Assembly (NCBI RefSeq): GCF_003594935.2
Contig: NZ_CP043342.1
Location: 2,666,001 to 2,730,000 of the forward strand
DNA: 64,000 nt
Reading direction: 5' to 3'
Source: Enterobacter huaxiensis
GTDB taxonomy: Bacteria; Pseudomonadota; Gammaproteobacteria; Enterobacterales; Enterobacteriaceae
The notes under the pieces were generated by a model. That model had not been told where the DNA came from and did no database searches. It worked only from the letters and a program-made list of their open reading frames with translations. Both the position numbers and the translations under genes were made by a program. This document shows, in pieces, positions 1 to 7,629 of this stretch (position 1 is its first letter; each line of letters opens with the position of its first letter).

Positions 1-336
1 CGTGACGAGCGCTACATTTACCCCGCAGGAATCGGCCTTCTTCGCCAGACTAACAAGACTACCCGTCTCTCCGCTTCCGGAACCGATGATCACCAGATCC
101 CCATCCTGGGTATGAGGCGTGGAAATATCGCCTATGACGCTGACTGAAAACCCAAGATGTAGCAGTCTGTTTGCAAACGCGCGGATTGCAATACCGCTTC
201 GTCCCGCACCCTGCAGAAAAATATGTCTGGCGTTTTTAATCTGAGCAATAAACTGCTCTGCCTGAACGTCGTCAATTTTTAAAGCATTTTGCTGAAGTTC
301 GCCCAAAATAGTAAACGTGTTCTGTTGAACGCTCAT
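1..336 (-). CDS. SIS-domain sugar-phosphate isomerase, 6-phospho-3-hexuloisomerase-like (3' end cut by window)
   Basis: This is the N-terminal 112 residues of a SIS-domain protein; the rest lies beyond the window edge. The visible part carries a sugar-phosphate isomerase core: the segment GAGRSG, then ANRLLHLGFSVSVIGD, then the GSGSGET phosphate-binding loop. The arrangement matches 6-phospho-3-hexuloisomerases, which interconvert 3-hexulose-6-phosphate and fructose-6-phosphate. It is the last visible gene of the left PTS operon, 15 bp after the dehydrogenase gene. It is clearly paralogous to the SIS gene at 8146-8667. The start ATG at 336 follows a GGAAGAAC-type ribosome site. Family assignment is firm; the exact substrate is inference. 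Confidence 0.85.
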   Translation of the reverse strand, partial: MSVQQNTFTILGELQQNALKIDDVQAEQFIAQIKNARHIFLQGAGRSGIAIRAFANRLLHLGFSVSVIGDISTPHTQDGDLVIIGSGSGETGSLVSLAKKADSCGVNVALVT

Positions 337-351
337 ATGTTCTTCCTTCTG

Positions 352-1110
352 TTATGCAATGGTACGGCCGCCATCCATCAAAATTGTCTGACCCTGAATG
401 TAGGAGTTGTCTTTATCAGCCAGGAAAATCGCAAGATTGGCAACGTCATCAATGGTACCAAGGCGACGAACCGGGATTTTTTGCAGTACAGCATCAAGGT
501 CCGCCTGGGTTGGGTAGTTAACGCGCATCATTTCGCCGGTATCAATGAGCCGAGGTGCGATAGCGTTAACATTTACCCCTTTTGGCCCCAGCTCCTTGGC
601 GAGACCGCGAATCAACCCTTCACCGCCAGCTTTACTTGCCGGGTAACTCACCCCGCCACCGGTACCAGACAGTGCAGAACCTGAAGAGATATAAACGATA
701 GAACCGCTGTTCGTGGTGAAATCGTTGTAGAACGCCTTCACGGTATTAAACAGACCGGTCAGGTTGATAGCGATCGTTTTATTCCATTCTTCAAAGGTAA
801 TATCACTTACCTTGTTCGCAAACGCCACGCCAGCATTAAGAACTAAAATGTCGATACGGCCAAAAGTCTCAAAAACTTTTTCTCGCACATTATTCAAAGC
901 CTGTGGGTCGGATACATCTGTTTTGATAAATAAGGAACTCACATTATCAAACGTCAGTTCAGCGGCCGTTTTCTTTCCGTTCTCTTCGTTGTAATCAACG
1001 ATGACAGTATGCGCACCGCGTTCTGCAAATTGCCTGGCAATACCTTTCCCAATGCCGTGCGCTCCGCCTGTTATTAATGCGACTTTACCTTCGAAATTAC
1101 TCATTCCCAT
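352..1110 (-). CDS. Short-chain dehydrogenase/reductase, probable sugar- or polyol-phosphate dehydrogenase
   Basis: A full-length classical SDR of 252 residues. The Rossmann dinucleotide motif TGGAHGIG is at residues 14-21, an Asp at 39 ends strand 2 and favours NAD over NADP, NAG is at 92-94, Asn116 is present, and the catalytic Ser142/143, Tyr156 and Lys160 (YPASK) are intact. It ends with the usual DGG near the C-terminus. It lies inside the left PTS operon between the epimerase and the SIS isomerase, so it probably oxidises an imported phosphorylated polyol or reduces a ketose. The AGGAG box could serve Met1 or Met3; Met3 has the better spacing. The substrate is unknown. Confidence 0.88.
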   Translation of the reverse strand: MGMSNFEGKVALITGGAHGIGKGIARQFAERGAHTVIVDYNEENGKKTAAELTFDNVSSLFIKTDVSDPQALNNVREKVFETFGRIDILVLNAGVAFANKVSDITFEEWNKTIAINLTGLFNTVKAFYNDFTTNSGSIVYISSGSALSGTGGGVSYPASKAGGEGLIRGLAKELGPKGVNVNAIAPRLIDTGEMMRVNYPTQADLDAVLQKIPVRRLGTIDDVANLAIFLADKDNSYIQGQTILMDGGRTIA

Positions 1111-1134
1111 CTACTCCTAACGTTTTTTAACAAC

Positions 1135-1152
1135 GGGGAGGCTTACCTCCCC
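1135..1152 (-). other. Intercistronic hairpin between the epimerase and dehydrogenase genes
   Basis: A 7-bp perfect stem, GGGGAGG at 1135-1141 and CCTCCCC at 1146-1152, with a 4-base loop, lies in the 99-bp gap of the left PTS operon. There is no clean U-run after it in the direction of transcription, so it may be an mRNA-stability or processing element rather than a terminator. Confidence 0.4.
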
Positions 1153-1209
1153 ATGTAGGTAATTAACTGGTTATTACATAAATTTGGCAGACGTTCAGAT
1201 TGCTATCGT

Positions 1210-1854
1210 TTACTGAATTGATGCTCTTAATGATTCATAACTTTCTTTTGGATTGCTATTGAATAATGCACCACCCACGACGATCAAATCGGCACCGGCT
1301 TCTTTAACCTTTTTCGCAATTTCAGCGTTAACGCCACCATCGACTTCAATCTTAATGTTGCGCCCTGCAATTAATTTTTTAGTGTTTCTTATTTTCTCCA
1401 GACTTTTCTCAATAAATGTCTGACCTGGCTGACCGGGGTTTATGGTCATAATAAGAATATAATCGATATCATCCAGGAGGTATTCGATTACGCTGTCAGG
1501 AGTGGCTGGGTTTAATACTATACCGGCCTTACGCCCTGCCTTCTTAATTTTCTGAAGAATAAAATGCACATGAGGGGTGGATTCATAGTGCACTGAAATC
1601 ATTTCGGCTCCAGTATTGATGACATCATCTATATGTCGTTCTGGATTTGCCAGCATCATATGAACATCGAACATCATGGAACTTGCCTTTTTCATTGCGG
1701 CAATCTGGTTCGGGCCAAAAGCGATATTACTGACGTAAGTTCCATCCATTAAATCCACATGCAGGATCTCAGTTTTCTCCGCCTCAAGAAACTGGATTTC
1801 GTCCTGCAAGCGTAATAGGTTTGCACCAAAGATTGATGGTAATATTTGTGCCAT
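1210..1854 (-). CDS. Ribulose-phosphate 3-epimerase family protein, AlsE-like hexulose-phosphate epimerase
   Basis: A TIM-barrel epimerase of 214 residues. The metal ligands expected of the Rpe/AlsE family are present: His32 and Asp34 in ILHVDLMDG, a His in FDVHMM, and an Asp in IEVDGGVN. The phosphate-binding segment VVGGALF is near the end. Placement in a PTS operon, not beside gph/trpS as housekeeping rpe usually is, favours a dedicated role such as D-allulose-6-phosphate to D-fructose-6-phosphate. The chosen start gives the family N-terminus MAQILPS; an in-frame ATG five codons earlier, at 1869, lacks a ribosome site. The family is sure; the substrate is inferred from context. Confidence 0.87.
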   Translation of the reverse strand: MAQILPSIFGANLLRLQDEIQFLEAEKTEILHVDLMDGTYVSNIAFGPNQIAAMKKASSMMFDVHMMLANPERHIDDVINTGAEMISVHYESTPHVHFILQKIKKAGRKAGIVLNPATPDSVIEYLLDDIDYILIMTINPGQPGQTFIEKSLEKIRNTKKLIAGRNIKIEVDGGVNAEIAKKVKEAGADLIVVGGALFNSNPKESYESLRASIQ

Positions 1855-1872
1855 TGTACTTAACCCCATGAA

Positions 1873-3126
1873 TTAGTGAGTAATCGTGCTCAACCAGTAG
1901 GTCAGAATCTCCCAAGGGCCGGTTAATACGAAGTCCGTTCCCTGTCCATTCAGACCAACGCCAGCACCATTAAGGAACTGTGTCGCTCCCGGCGCTACAT
2001 ATCCACCAAGGTACATAACCACTACACAGAAAAGTAAGGTGGAGATAATTGAGCGGATGACGTTCCCATTGCTAACCATAACTGTCATGGTTGTCATGTA
2101 AATAATCGACATTAAAACGCCGATTGGGAAAATCTGAATACCCGGCAATACCAGCGCACAAAGCATAGTGAGCGGGATAGTAATAACGGTGACCGTTACT
2201 GTTGCCGGATCGCCCAGCGCAAGGGCGCAGTCCATACCGATATTAAGCTGAGCATCTTTGCCCATCTGCTTTTGCATAATTTCTTTCGCGCTCTTGCCAA
2301 TCGGGTTAAGCCCTTCCATCAGTACGCCAACCACCTTTGGCAGCAATACCATAACACCCGCCACCCCCATTGCCATCGGCACAATAGTTGTAATCGGCTG
2401 CCTGGTTAATAAGCCCAGAAGGCAACCGACAATGACACCAATAATTGCAGGCTCACCGAATACACCCAGGCGTTTCTGGACACTTTCTAGATCCATATCC
2501 AGCTTGTTCAGGCCTGGAATGTAATCAATGATTTTATTGACCACCCAGGCGAAAGGCAGCGTCCAGCCAATATGAATCATCGTGGTGCATGTCGTCCCTT
2601 CCAGCCCGTAGTATTTCTGCCATCGTGGCGCGATCAGGTCACCCACGAACAATGCGACAACGCTCAACGCTACGGCAACTCCCAGCCCCAGGAAGAAGCT
2701 GTCAAAAACAAAATATGCCAGCGCTCCGGGAACCAGGAAGTGCATGTAGTTCCAGATATCGACGTTCAGCGTTTTGGTCAGCTTAAGACGAACCAGTATC
2801 AGGTTAAGGATAATACCGAGAGGAATAACCATTGCGGCAAAAGGAGCGACCCATGCGGCTGCGCCTACTGCAGGCCATCCAATATCGGCCACGGTGAAGC
2901 CGCTCCCGACTTTAGAATAATACTCAATTGCCGGATGTAATGAGGTATTCAAAAGACCAACCACCAGCCCAAGACCGATGAAACCAATACCAACGGTGAT
3001 ACCAGATTTTATGGCAGCACCGACTCGCATACGAAAAACCAAACCTAAAAGGAAAATAACAAGCGGCAATATTGCTGTGGCGCCCATGCTTGTAATGGTA
3101 AACATGATGCTTTTTAACATTTCCAT
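1873..3126 (-). CDS. PTS system EIIC component, galactitol (Gat) family
   Basis: A polytopic membrane protein of 417 residues with about ten hydrophobic segments. It belongs to the GatC-type EIIC family, whose members bind the sugar and move it across the inner membrane while the partner EIIB phosphorylates it. Family-typical stretches include the N-terminal AAIKSGITVGIGFIGLGL, a central ESVQKRLGVFGEPA segment and the NIGMDCALALGDPA region. The gene is third in the left operon after EIIA and EIIB. The next gene, the epimerase, starts about 20 bp downstream. A GGGGATGG ribosome site precedes the ATG. Substrate specificity within the Gat family cannot be read from sequence. Confidence 0.92.
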   Translation of the reverse strand: MEMLKSIMFTITSMGATAILPLVIFLLGLVFRMRVGAAIKSGITVGIGFIGLGLVVGLLNTSLHPAIEYYSKVGSGFTVADIGWPAVGAAAWVAPFAAMVIPLGIILNLILVRLKLTKTLNVDIWNYMHFLVPGALAYFVFDSFFLGLGVAVALSVVALFVGDLIAPRWQKYYGLEGTTCTTMIHIGWTLPFAWVVNKIIDYIPGLNKLDMDLESVQKRLGVFGEPAIIGVIVGCLLGLLTRQPITTIVPMAMGVAGVMVLLPKVVGVLMEGLNPIGKSAKEIMQKQMGKDAQLNIGMDCALALGDPATVTVTVITIPLTMLCALVLPGIQIFPIGVLMSIIYMTTMTVMVSNGNVIRSIISTLLFCVVVMYLGGYVAPGATQFLNGAGVGLNGQGTDFVLTGPWEILTYWLSTITH

Positions 3127-3152
3127 TTAACCATCCCCGTTTTTACCAGATT

Positions 3153-3446
3153 TTAGTTTCTGGCGATCTCAGTTAATAATGCACCTAATTTCTGACGGAG
3201 CGCCGCTTCGTTAATTCCGGTAATGAATCCGGCAACACTCATATGTGGCTTACCAATATCACCTTTATAGTTATTGGTCGTTAGCACAACATCTGCACTT
3301 TGCATTTCTGAAGATAACTCAGACATACTGCATTTGTTGATTTTAAAGTTTGCGATACCATATTCTGCACAAACTGATTTAACTTCATCAGCGGCTAATG
3401 TTGATGTGGCAACGCCGCTGCCGCAGGCTACGAGGATAGTAATCAT
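3153..3446 (-). CDS. PTS system EIIB component, galactitol family
   Basis: A 97-residue cytoplasmic phosphocarrier. The N-terminal ILVACGSGVATSTLA contains the phosphorylated Cys8 in the P-loop typical of GatB-type EIIB domains. It takes phosphate from EIIA and passes it to the sugar bound by EIIC. It sits 26 bp upstream of the EIIC gene and 20 bp downstream of the EIIA gene, so the three are surely one transport unit. The ATG at 3446 has a GGAG ribosome site 8 bp upstream. Confidence 0.92.
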   Translation of the reverse strand: MITILVACGSGVATSTLAADEVKSVCAEYGIANFKINKCSMSELSSEMQSADVVLTTNNYKGDIGKPHMSVAGFITGINEAALRQKLGALLTEIARN

Positions 3447-3466
3447 AATAATACTCCGGGTATTTG

Positions 3467-3916
3467 TTATTTAATTATGGTGTTGATGAACATTGCTTTA
3501 GCTTCTTCCGTTTTAAGTGAAAGTAGCTTCTCGTAAAAATCAACCGTCTGGAGATGGTTAAAAAGAGCTTTCAGCAACTGCAGCTGATCGCCTGGGTCAG
3601 TGACGACTAAGTTAATGACCAGATTGACCCACAGCTTTCCATCTCCATCAGCTTCCTTAACTTCAATAGCTTCCGGTAGTCGGATTATATAGACGGCAGG
3701 GCTTATTGCGTGCTGGCTGTCACAATGCGGAATCGCAACAGAATAGCCGTCAAGCTGGATGCCGGTTGGATAATCAGCTTCACGCTCACGAAGCGCTTCA
3801 AGATAGGTGTCCTTAACGATTCCTGCGGCAGTCTGCGCTGCATGAATATGCTGCAGGACTTCATCGTAATCTTTATATGCGGCACCGTCCGCAACATTCA
3901 CTGTAATCTTACCCAC
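3467..3916 (-). CDS. PTS system EIIA component, fructose/mannitol-type domain
   Basis: A 149-residue EIIA of the fructose-mannitol superfamily, used by Gat systems. The phospho-acceptor is His64 in the motif SVAIPHCD, preceded by the usual READYPTG segment. It accepts phosphate from HPr and hands it to EIIB Cys8. It is the first gene of the left operon. The start is GTG, preceded by GGGAGGAAGAG, a strong ribosome site. The 5' leader from the predicted promoter would be about 130 nt and contains two palindrome copies. Confidence 0.9.
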   Translation of the reverse strand: MGKITVNVADGAAYKDYDEVLQHIHAAQTAAGIVKDTYLEALREREADYPTGIQLDGYSVAIPHCDSQHAISPAVYIIRLPEAIEVKEADGDGKLWVNLVINLVVTDPGDQLQLLKALFNHLQTVDFYEKLLSLKTEEAKAMFINTIIK

Positions 3917-3943
3917 CTCTTCCTCCCATCACTCCACATGCAA

Positions 3944-3957
3944 TGCTCATGTGAGCT
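3944..3957. promoter_or_regulatory. Operator-like palindrome O1, TGCTCATGTGAGCT
   Basis: The sequence matches the 16-bp perfect palindrome at 4065-4080 in its core with one central change. It lies in the leader between the predicted transcription start and the EIIA start codon, 28 bp from the gene. This fits a secondary repressor site for the DeoR-type regulator at 4268-5023. Binding is inferred. Confidence 0.55.
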
Positions 3958-3963
3958 TTTGAT

Positions 3964-3977
3964 TTATCATATGAGCA
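3964..3977. promoter_or_regulatory. Operator-like palindrome O2, TTATCATATGAGCA
   Basis: A half-conserved copy of TGCTCATATGAGCA with two changes in the left arm. Its centre is 20 bp, about two helical turns, from the neighbouring copy at 3944-3957, so two repressor dimers could bind the same DNA face. Binding is inferred. Confidence 0.5.
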
Positions 3978-4054
3978 TTTATAGCACATCGCTTATGGGG
4001 CGAGCGGAACAGGTTTCAAAAGAGAGAAGCCGATCACAATAAATCACACAAGGG

Positions 4055-4083
4055 CATTATAATTTATGCTCATATGAGCATCA
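4055..4083 (-). promoter_or_regulatory. Sigma-70 promoter of the left PTS operon
   Basis: On the minus strand there is a perfect -10 hexamer TATAAT at 4060-4055 and, 17 bp upstream, a weak -35 CTGATG at 4083-4078. The spacer contains a perfect 16-bp palindrome. A start near 4048 would leave a leader of about 130 nt before the EIIA gene. The weak -35 suggests activator help or low basal expression. Confidence 0.6.
4065..4080. promoter_or_regulatory. Main operator of the left PTS operon, ATGCTCATATGAGCAT
   Basis: This is a perfect 16-bp palindrome placed between the -10 and -35 elements of the predicted operon promoter. Three degenerate copies lie at 3944-3957, 3964-3977 and 4187-4200. Position and repetition make it the best candidate for the DeoR-type repressor encoded just upstream. 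Confidence 0.65.
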
Positions 4084-4186
4084 GCGCAGTTTTAAATAAA
4101 TAACATTAAAATTAATGCATTGATTTAACTAAGATTTTACGACGCAGGTGACATTAGGGGAGTTAACGACATACTCGATGACGGGT

Positions 4187-4200
4187 CGCTCTTATGAGCA
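4187..4200. promoter_or_regulatory. Operator-like palindrome O4, CGCTCTTATGAGCA
   Basis: A fourth copy of the palindrome with two mismatches to TGCTCATATGAGCA, 67 bp downstream of the repressor gene's stop codon and about 120 bp upstream of the main operator. It could support looping between sites. The rest of the 350-bp gap between the EIIA gene and the repressor gene holds no gene. Confidence 0.45.
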
Positions 4201-4267
4201 ATGATGTGATGACGTGATGATGAGTAAGCGTTGACGGCGGCGTGACTCGCCGCCTAAGAACGTAATT

Positions 4268-5023
4268 TCAGCACGTTATGACCGTAGTGAACGTTGATAC
4301 TTCTGCAATACCCTCTTTATCAGCAATTTCATTGGTAATAAGCGCAGTGATTTCCGACCAGTCGCAAATCTTAAACAGGCTGCTCCGCTGAAATTTGGTA
4401 TAGTCGCCTAGTATGTATTTTTTCTCGGAGCGGGCAATGATTGTCCGATCCAGGAATGCATCTGAGGATGAAGGCGTTGACGGCCCCCCCATTTTGCTGA
4501 AGCCGTCTGTACCGATGAAGCATAAATCGACGCTGATATCATTGATCATCGAAACAGCCCATCCGCCAAACACAGAGGAACTTTTTTTCCTCAACTCACC
4601 GCCAAAGAGAAAGACCTGATTGTCAGACTCAATGAGAACGCTGGCCACGGGTAATGAGTCCGTGAAGATTTTGAAGCCAGATTTCATGCACAATAAATTG
4701 GCCAGTTCGTAATTGGAACTACCGGTACCAATTATCATCGAACTGTTTGGCGGGATATACTCAAGGGCTTTCCTGGCTATAGCCTGTTTGAATGAACTAT
4801 TCTCTTTTTCCCTGACCTGGAAGGTATGTTCAATCGCACCTTGTCTGAGCGTCGCTCCGCCATGGCTTTTGACCAGCAGTCCTTTCTTCTCAAGATTTGT
4901 CAGATCTTTTCTTATCGTTTCATAGGTAACTTCGTACTTTTTCGCCAGGTCGCTGACATACACGGTACCTGCCGAGATAATCTCTTCAAGGATCAGTTTT
5001 CTCCTTTCTTCAACCAGGTACAT
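4268..5023 (-). CDS. DeoR-family transcriptional repressor of the left PTS operon
   Basis: A 251-residue DeoR-type regulator. The N-terminal EERRKLILEEII is the family signature, followed by a winged helix (SDLAKKYEVTYETIRKDLTNLEKKGLLVKSHGGA) and a C-terminal sugar-phosphate sensing domain with IIGTGSSNYELA and the typical DLCFIGTDGF. The start at 5023 has GGAGG 4 bp upstream; a longer frame to 5092 lacks family residues. It is oriented with the left operon and separated from it by about 350 bp carrying four palindromes, so local repression released by a phosphorylated sugar is likely. The inducer is unknown. Confidence 0.88.
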   Translation of the reverse strand: MYLVEERRKLILEEIISAGTVYVSDLAKKYEVTYETIRKDLTNLEKKGLLVKSHGGATLRQGAIEHTFQVREKENSSFKQAIARKALEYIPPNSSMIIGTGSSNYELANLLCMKSGFKIFTDSLPVASVLIESDNQVFLFGGELRKKSSSVFGGWAVSMINDISVDLCFIGTDGFSKMGGPSTPSSSDAFLDRTIIARSEKKYILGDYTKFQRSSLFKICDWSEITALITNEIADKEGIAEVSTFTTVITC

Positions 5024-5221
5024 CCTTCCTCCGGCACAGTTAAGCGAGTGATTTGCTTGAGAGCATAGCACAGAAGATGCCAACAAAAGCAAACAACGGC
5101 CAACGCCAGGGCCCTATATTCGGGAAAAGTCTGTAACACCACCACATCACAACCAAAAGCCCAATAAATAGCAACCTATTGATTTAAATGTATTTTTAAT
5201 TTGAGATCTTGTCATTCTGTT

Positions 5222-5235
5222 ACGAGAACTCTCGT
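5222..5235. promoter_or_regulatory. Inverted repeat ACGAGAACTCTCGT upstream of the right PTS operon
   Basis: Arms of 6 bp flank a 2-bp centre, about 190 bp upstream of the rpiB-like gene, in the gap between the DeoR gene and the right operon (5024-5408). It does not match the left operator. It might bind the SorC-family regulator, but that is only a guess. Confidence 0.3.
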
Positions 5236-5333
5236 ATTTTTAGCGACCCCGCCTCATCCTGATATTCCCCCTCTTAGTTATTATTTGTTTTTATTGGTTT
5301 TTAATATCTTAAATATCAATTAGTTATGATTTT

Positions 5334-5349
5334 TGTGACATTGATCTCA
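5334..5349. promoter_or_regulatory. CRP-like site upstream of the right PTS operon
   Basis: TGTGACATTGATCTCA fits the CRP pattern TGTGA-N6-TCACA with one mismatch. Its centre is about 45 bp upstream of the likely transcription start of the rpiB-like operon, roughly the class II activator position. Catabolite control of a PTS operon would be normal. Confidence 0.5.
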
Positions 5350-5350
5350 G

Positions 5351-5380
5351 TTGACAACCAACATTTACCAACATCATACT
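5351..5380 (+). promoter_or_regulatory. Sigma-70 promoter of the right PTS operon
   Basis: A perfect -35 hexamer TTGACA at 5351-5356 is followed after 18 bp by CATACT at 5375-5380 (or after 17 bp by TCATAC). The start codon of the first gene is about 30 bp downstream, with GGGGTGG as ribosome site. Confidence 0.55.
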
Positions 5381-5408
5381 TGGCTTAAGTTACTAATGGG
5401 GTGGTTAA

Positions 5409-5945
5409 ATGAAAACGAAAATTGCTATAGCGTGCGACGATGTGGGGTTTGCTCGAAAGGAGGAGATCAAAAAATATCTCGTAGAAGAAAAAAATGCAGA
5501 GGTTGTTTACGATCCGGTTAAGACCAAAGAAGACGGAGCCAATAACTTCGCCCGTCTGGCTGATGAAATGGCCTGCGTTATCCAGCGTGACGAATGCCGC
5601 TTAGGTATTTATATCTGCGGGACCGGCATCGGGTTCACCTGTCAGGTGAATAAGCACTGGGGTATCCGTGCTGTTGCTGTCACGAACCCATACTCAGCAA
5701 AACGTGCTCGTTTGAGTAACAATGCGCAGATTATTGGTCTTGGTTGCCGGGTTAACGATCTTGAGTACACCAAAATGATCGTAGACGGGTGGTATGACAA
5801 TCCTTTCGACTTTGCCACAGCAAGAGAGAATTCCAAAAAGAACCTTCTGGAAGCTGAACGCAGCGACAATGCGTTACTGACAAAACCGGATAACGTTCGC
5901 TGGAATATGGGTTTCAGACCAGATGATGAGCGCTCTGAGGGCTAA
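5409..5945 (+). CDS. RpiB/LacA/LacB-family sugar-phosphate isomerase with altered active site
   Basis: A 178-residue aldose-ketose phosphate isomerase of the RpiB fold. The family signature YICGTGIGF, with the catalytic Cys70, and the later GIRAVAVTNPYSAKRARLSNNAQ region are clear. Two histidines that act in ribose-5-phosphate isomerase are missing: CDH becomes CDD (Asp11), and the HND motif becomes SNN (Ser103). It also has about 30 residues more than E. coli RpiB. This argues against housekeeping ribose-phosphate isomerisation and for another aldose-phosphate substrate. It is the first gene of the right operon and ends 3 bp before the EIIC gene. Confidence 0.88.
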   Translation: MKTKIAIACDDVGFARKEEIKKYLVEEKNAEVVYDPVKTKEDGANNFARLADEMACVIQRDECRLGIYICGTGIGFTCQVNKHWGIRAVAVTNPYSAKRARLSNNAQIIGLGCRVNDLEYTKMIVDGWYDNPFDFATARENSKKNLLEAERSDNALLTKPDNVRWNMGFRPDDERSEG

Positions 5946-5948
5946 AAA

Positions 5949-7319
5949 ATGGAACTTATCACACAGTTTATCAACGACCTGGGTAACTTTATTTTTATAC
6001 CCATCATTTTCCTTATTCTGATGAAGCTTTTGGGCCGTCCGCTGTCCGAATGTATTTCATCAGCCATTAAAGTTGGAATTGGCTTTATTGCATTAACCAT
6101 GACCATCATGTTAATGCTGGAAAAAATGCAGCCTGCGGTCACCGGTCTTGCTGAAGCCACTGGGTCATCTCTTAGTGCCATTGACGTGGGGGGTGCGGCA
6201 ACAGCCGTCATGGGCTTCGGCTCAAGCATGGGAGCCATTATTATCCCACTTTGCGTAGCGGTGAACATTGCTATGCTGGTCGCACGTTTGACGGACTGCG
6301 TTAACGTTGACGTATTTAACCTGCACCAGAATGCCTCAATGGGGGCCATTGTCGGAGCTTATTCCGGTAGTTTCCTGTACGGCGTTTTGACTGCTGCACT
6401 GTTCCACGTCTGGGCCCTGATTGCCGCAGACCTGGGCGCGAAAAAGAACGAGCAGTTCTTCAATCTTCCTAAAGGCGTAGCTATTTCGCACCCCGTCGCG
6501 AATACCTATCTGCTTTTCGCTTATCCGTTCAACTGGGTATACGATCGTATCCCAGGTTTCCGTAACCTCAACGTAACCGCTGAAAGTATTCAAAAACGCT
6601 TCGGTATTCTCGGCGACCCAACGATGGTCGGGTTTATCATCGGCATCCTGCTGGGCTTCTGCGGTTATGGCTGGGAATCACCGTACCATACCATTATTGC
6701 CAGCCTTCAGCTGGGGATGTATCTTGCAGCCGTTATGCTTCTGCTCCCACGGATGACCTCCATTATGATGGAAGGCCTGGTTCCATTATCTAACGTTGCT
6801 CGTAAGAAGCTGGTAAAACGCTTCCCGGATCGCGAAATCACCGTCGGTATGGATACGGCATTGATTGTTGGTCATCCATCGGTCATCGCTCCTGCACTCC
6901 TTCTGATCCCCGTGATTGTTATCCTTGCAGTCGTTTTGCCGGGTAACCGCGTGATGCCACTGGGTGACCTGTCACAGTTCGTGTTCTTTATTGCGTGCAT
7001 GGTGCCCGTGTTCAACGGCAACATAATCCGTACCTGGGTCACGTCAATCATCCTGTTCGGCGGCGGTCTTTACATCGCATCCTGGATGGCTCCGGCTACC
7101 AACGAAGTGTTCCAGAAGTTTGGTACCAATCCTGATGCAAGCGTGATGTATTCATCCCTTAATCCATCAGCTAACCCCTTCACCGGCCTCTTTGCTGCAC
7201 TCAGCCATGTGGGCATTGTAGGTTATGTTCTTGCTGCTGTTCTGCTGCTATCAGTGGGATACCTGCTTAAACAAAAATCACGCCGTCAGTTACAGACTGA
7301 AGCAGAAAAAACGGCTTAA
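5949..7319 (+). CDS. PTS system EIIC component, galactitol family (right locus)
   Basis: A 456-residue polytopic membrane permease close in length to GatC. It shares the same landmarks as the EIIC at 1873-3126: AIKVGIGFIAL near the start, ESIQKRFGILGDP in the middle and ITVGMDTALIVGHPS in the last third. The two are paralogues but clearly diverged, so their substrates probably differ. It follows the rpiB-like gene and precedes EIIB by 21 bp. The extended C-terminal helix ends in a basic tail. Specific sugar unknown. Confidence 0.92.
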   Translation: MELITQFINDLGNFIFIPIIFLILMKLLGRPLSECISSAIKVGIGFIALTMTIMLMLEKMQPAVTGLAEATGSSLSAIDVGGAATAVMGFGSSMGAIIIPLCVAVNIAMLVARLTDCVNVDVFNLHQNASMGAIVGAYSGSFLYGVLTAALFHVWALIAADLGAKKNEQFFNLPKGVAISHPVANTYLLFAYPFNWVYDRIPGFRNLNVTAESIQKRFGILGDPTMVGFIIGILLGFCGYGWESPYHTIIASLQLGMYLAAVMLLLPRMTSIMMEGLVPLSNVARKKLVKRFPDREITVGMDTALIVGHPSVIAPALLLIPVIVILAVVLPGNRVMPLGDLSQFVFFIACMVPVFNGNIIRTWVTSIILFGGGLYIASWMAPATNEVFQKFGTNPDASVMYSSLNPSANPFTGLFAALSHVGIVGYVLAAVLLLSVGYLLKQKSRRQLQTEAEKTA

Positions 7320-7340
7320 ACCCTTTAGAAGGAATTGAAA

Positions 7341-7625
7341 ATGAAAAAGATCTTAGTCGTATGCGGTAACGGTATTGCATCCTCCTCCATCATGGTTTCT
7401 GTCCTTCAGGACTTCCTGAAAGAACAGAAAATTGACGCTCAGGTTGATAAATCGTCGCTGATGGCGTGTACCACCGACACCTTTAACGGGTATGACCTGG
7501 TTGTCTCTTCCACCAAGCTGGACAACCCGGGCATCACGACTCGCGTCATTGTTGGCGCAGGCCTGTTAACGGGTCTGGGTGAAGACGAAATCTTTGATGC
7601 TGTTAAAGAAGAAATGTTGAAGTAG
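7341..7625 (+). CDS. PTS system EIIB component, galactitol family (right locus)
   Basis: A 94-residue EIIB. The phosphocysteine is Cys8 in ILVVCGNGIASSSIM, a P-loop variant with Asn instead of the Ser seen in the left-locus paralogue. The ATG at 7341 has AGAAGG 8 bp upstream; a TTG two codons earlier is in frame but is not needed. It is immediately followed by EIIA, 4 bp downstream. Confidence 0.91.
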   Translation: MKKILVVCGNGIASSSIMVSVLQDFLKEQKIDAQVDKSSLMACTTDTFNGYDLVVSSTKLDNPGITTRVIVGAGLLTGLGEDEIFDAVKEEMLK

Positions 7626-7629
7626 GTGA

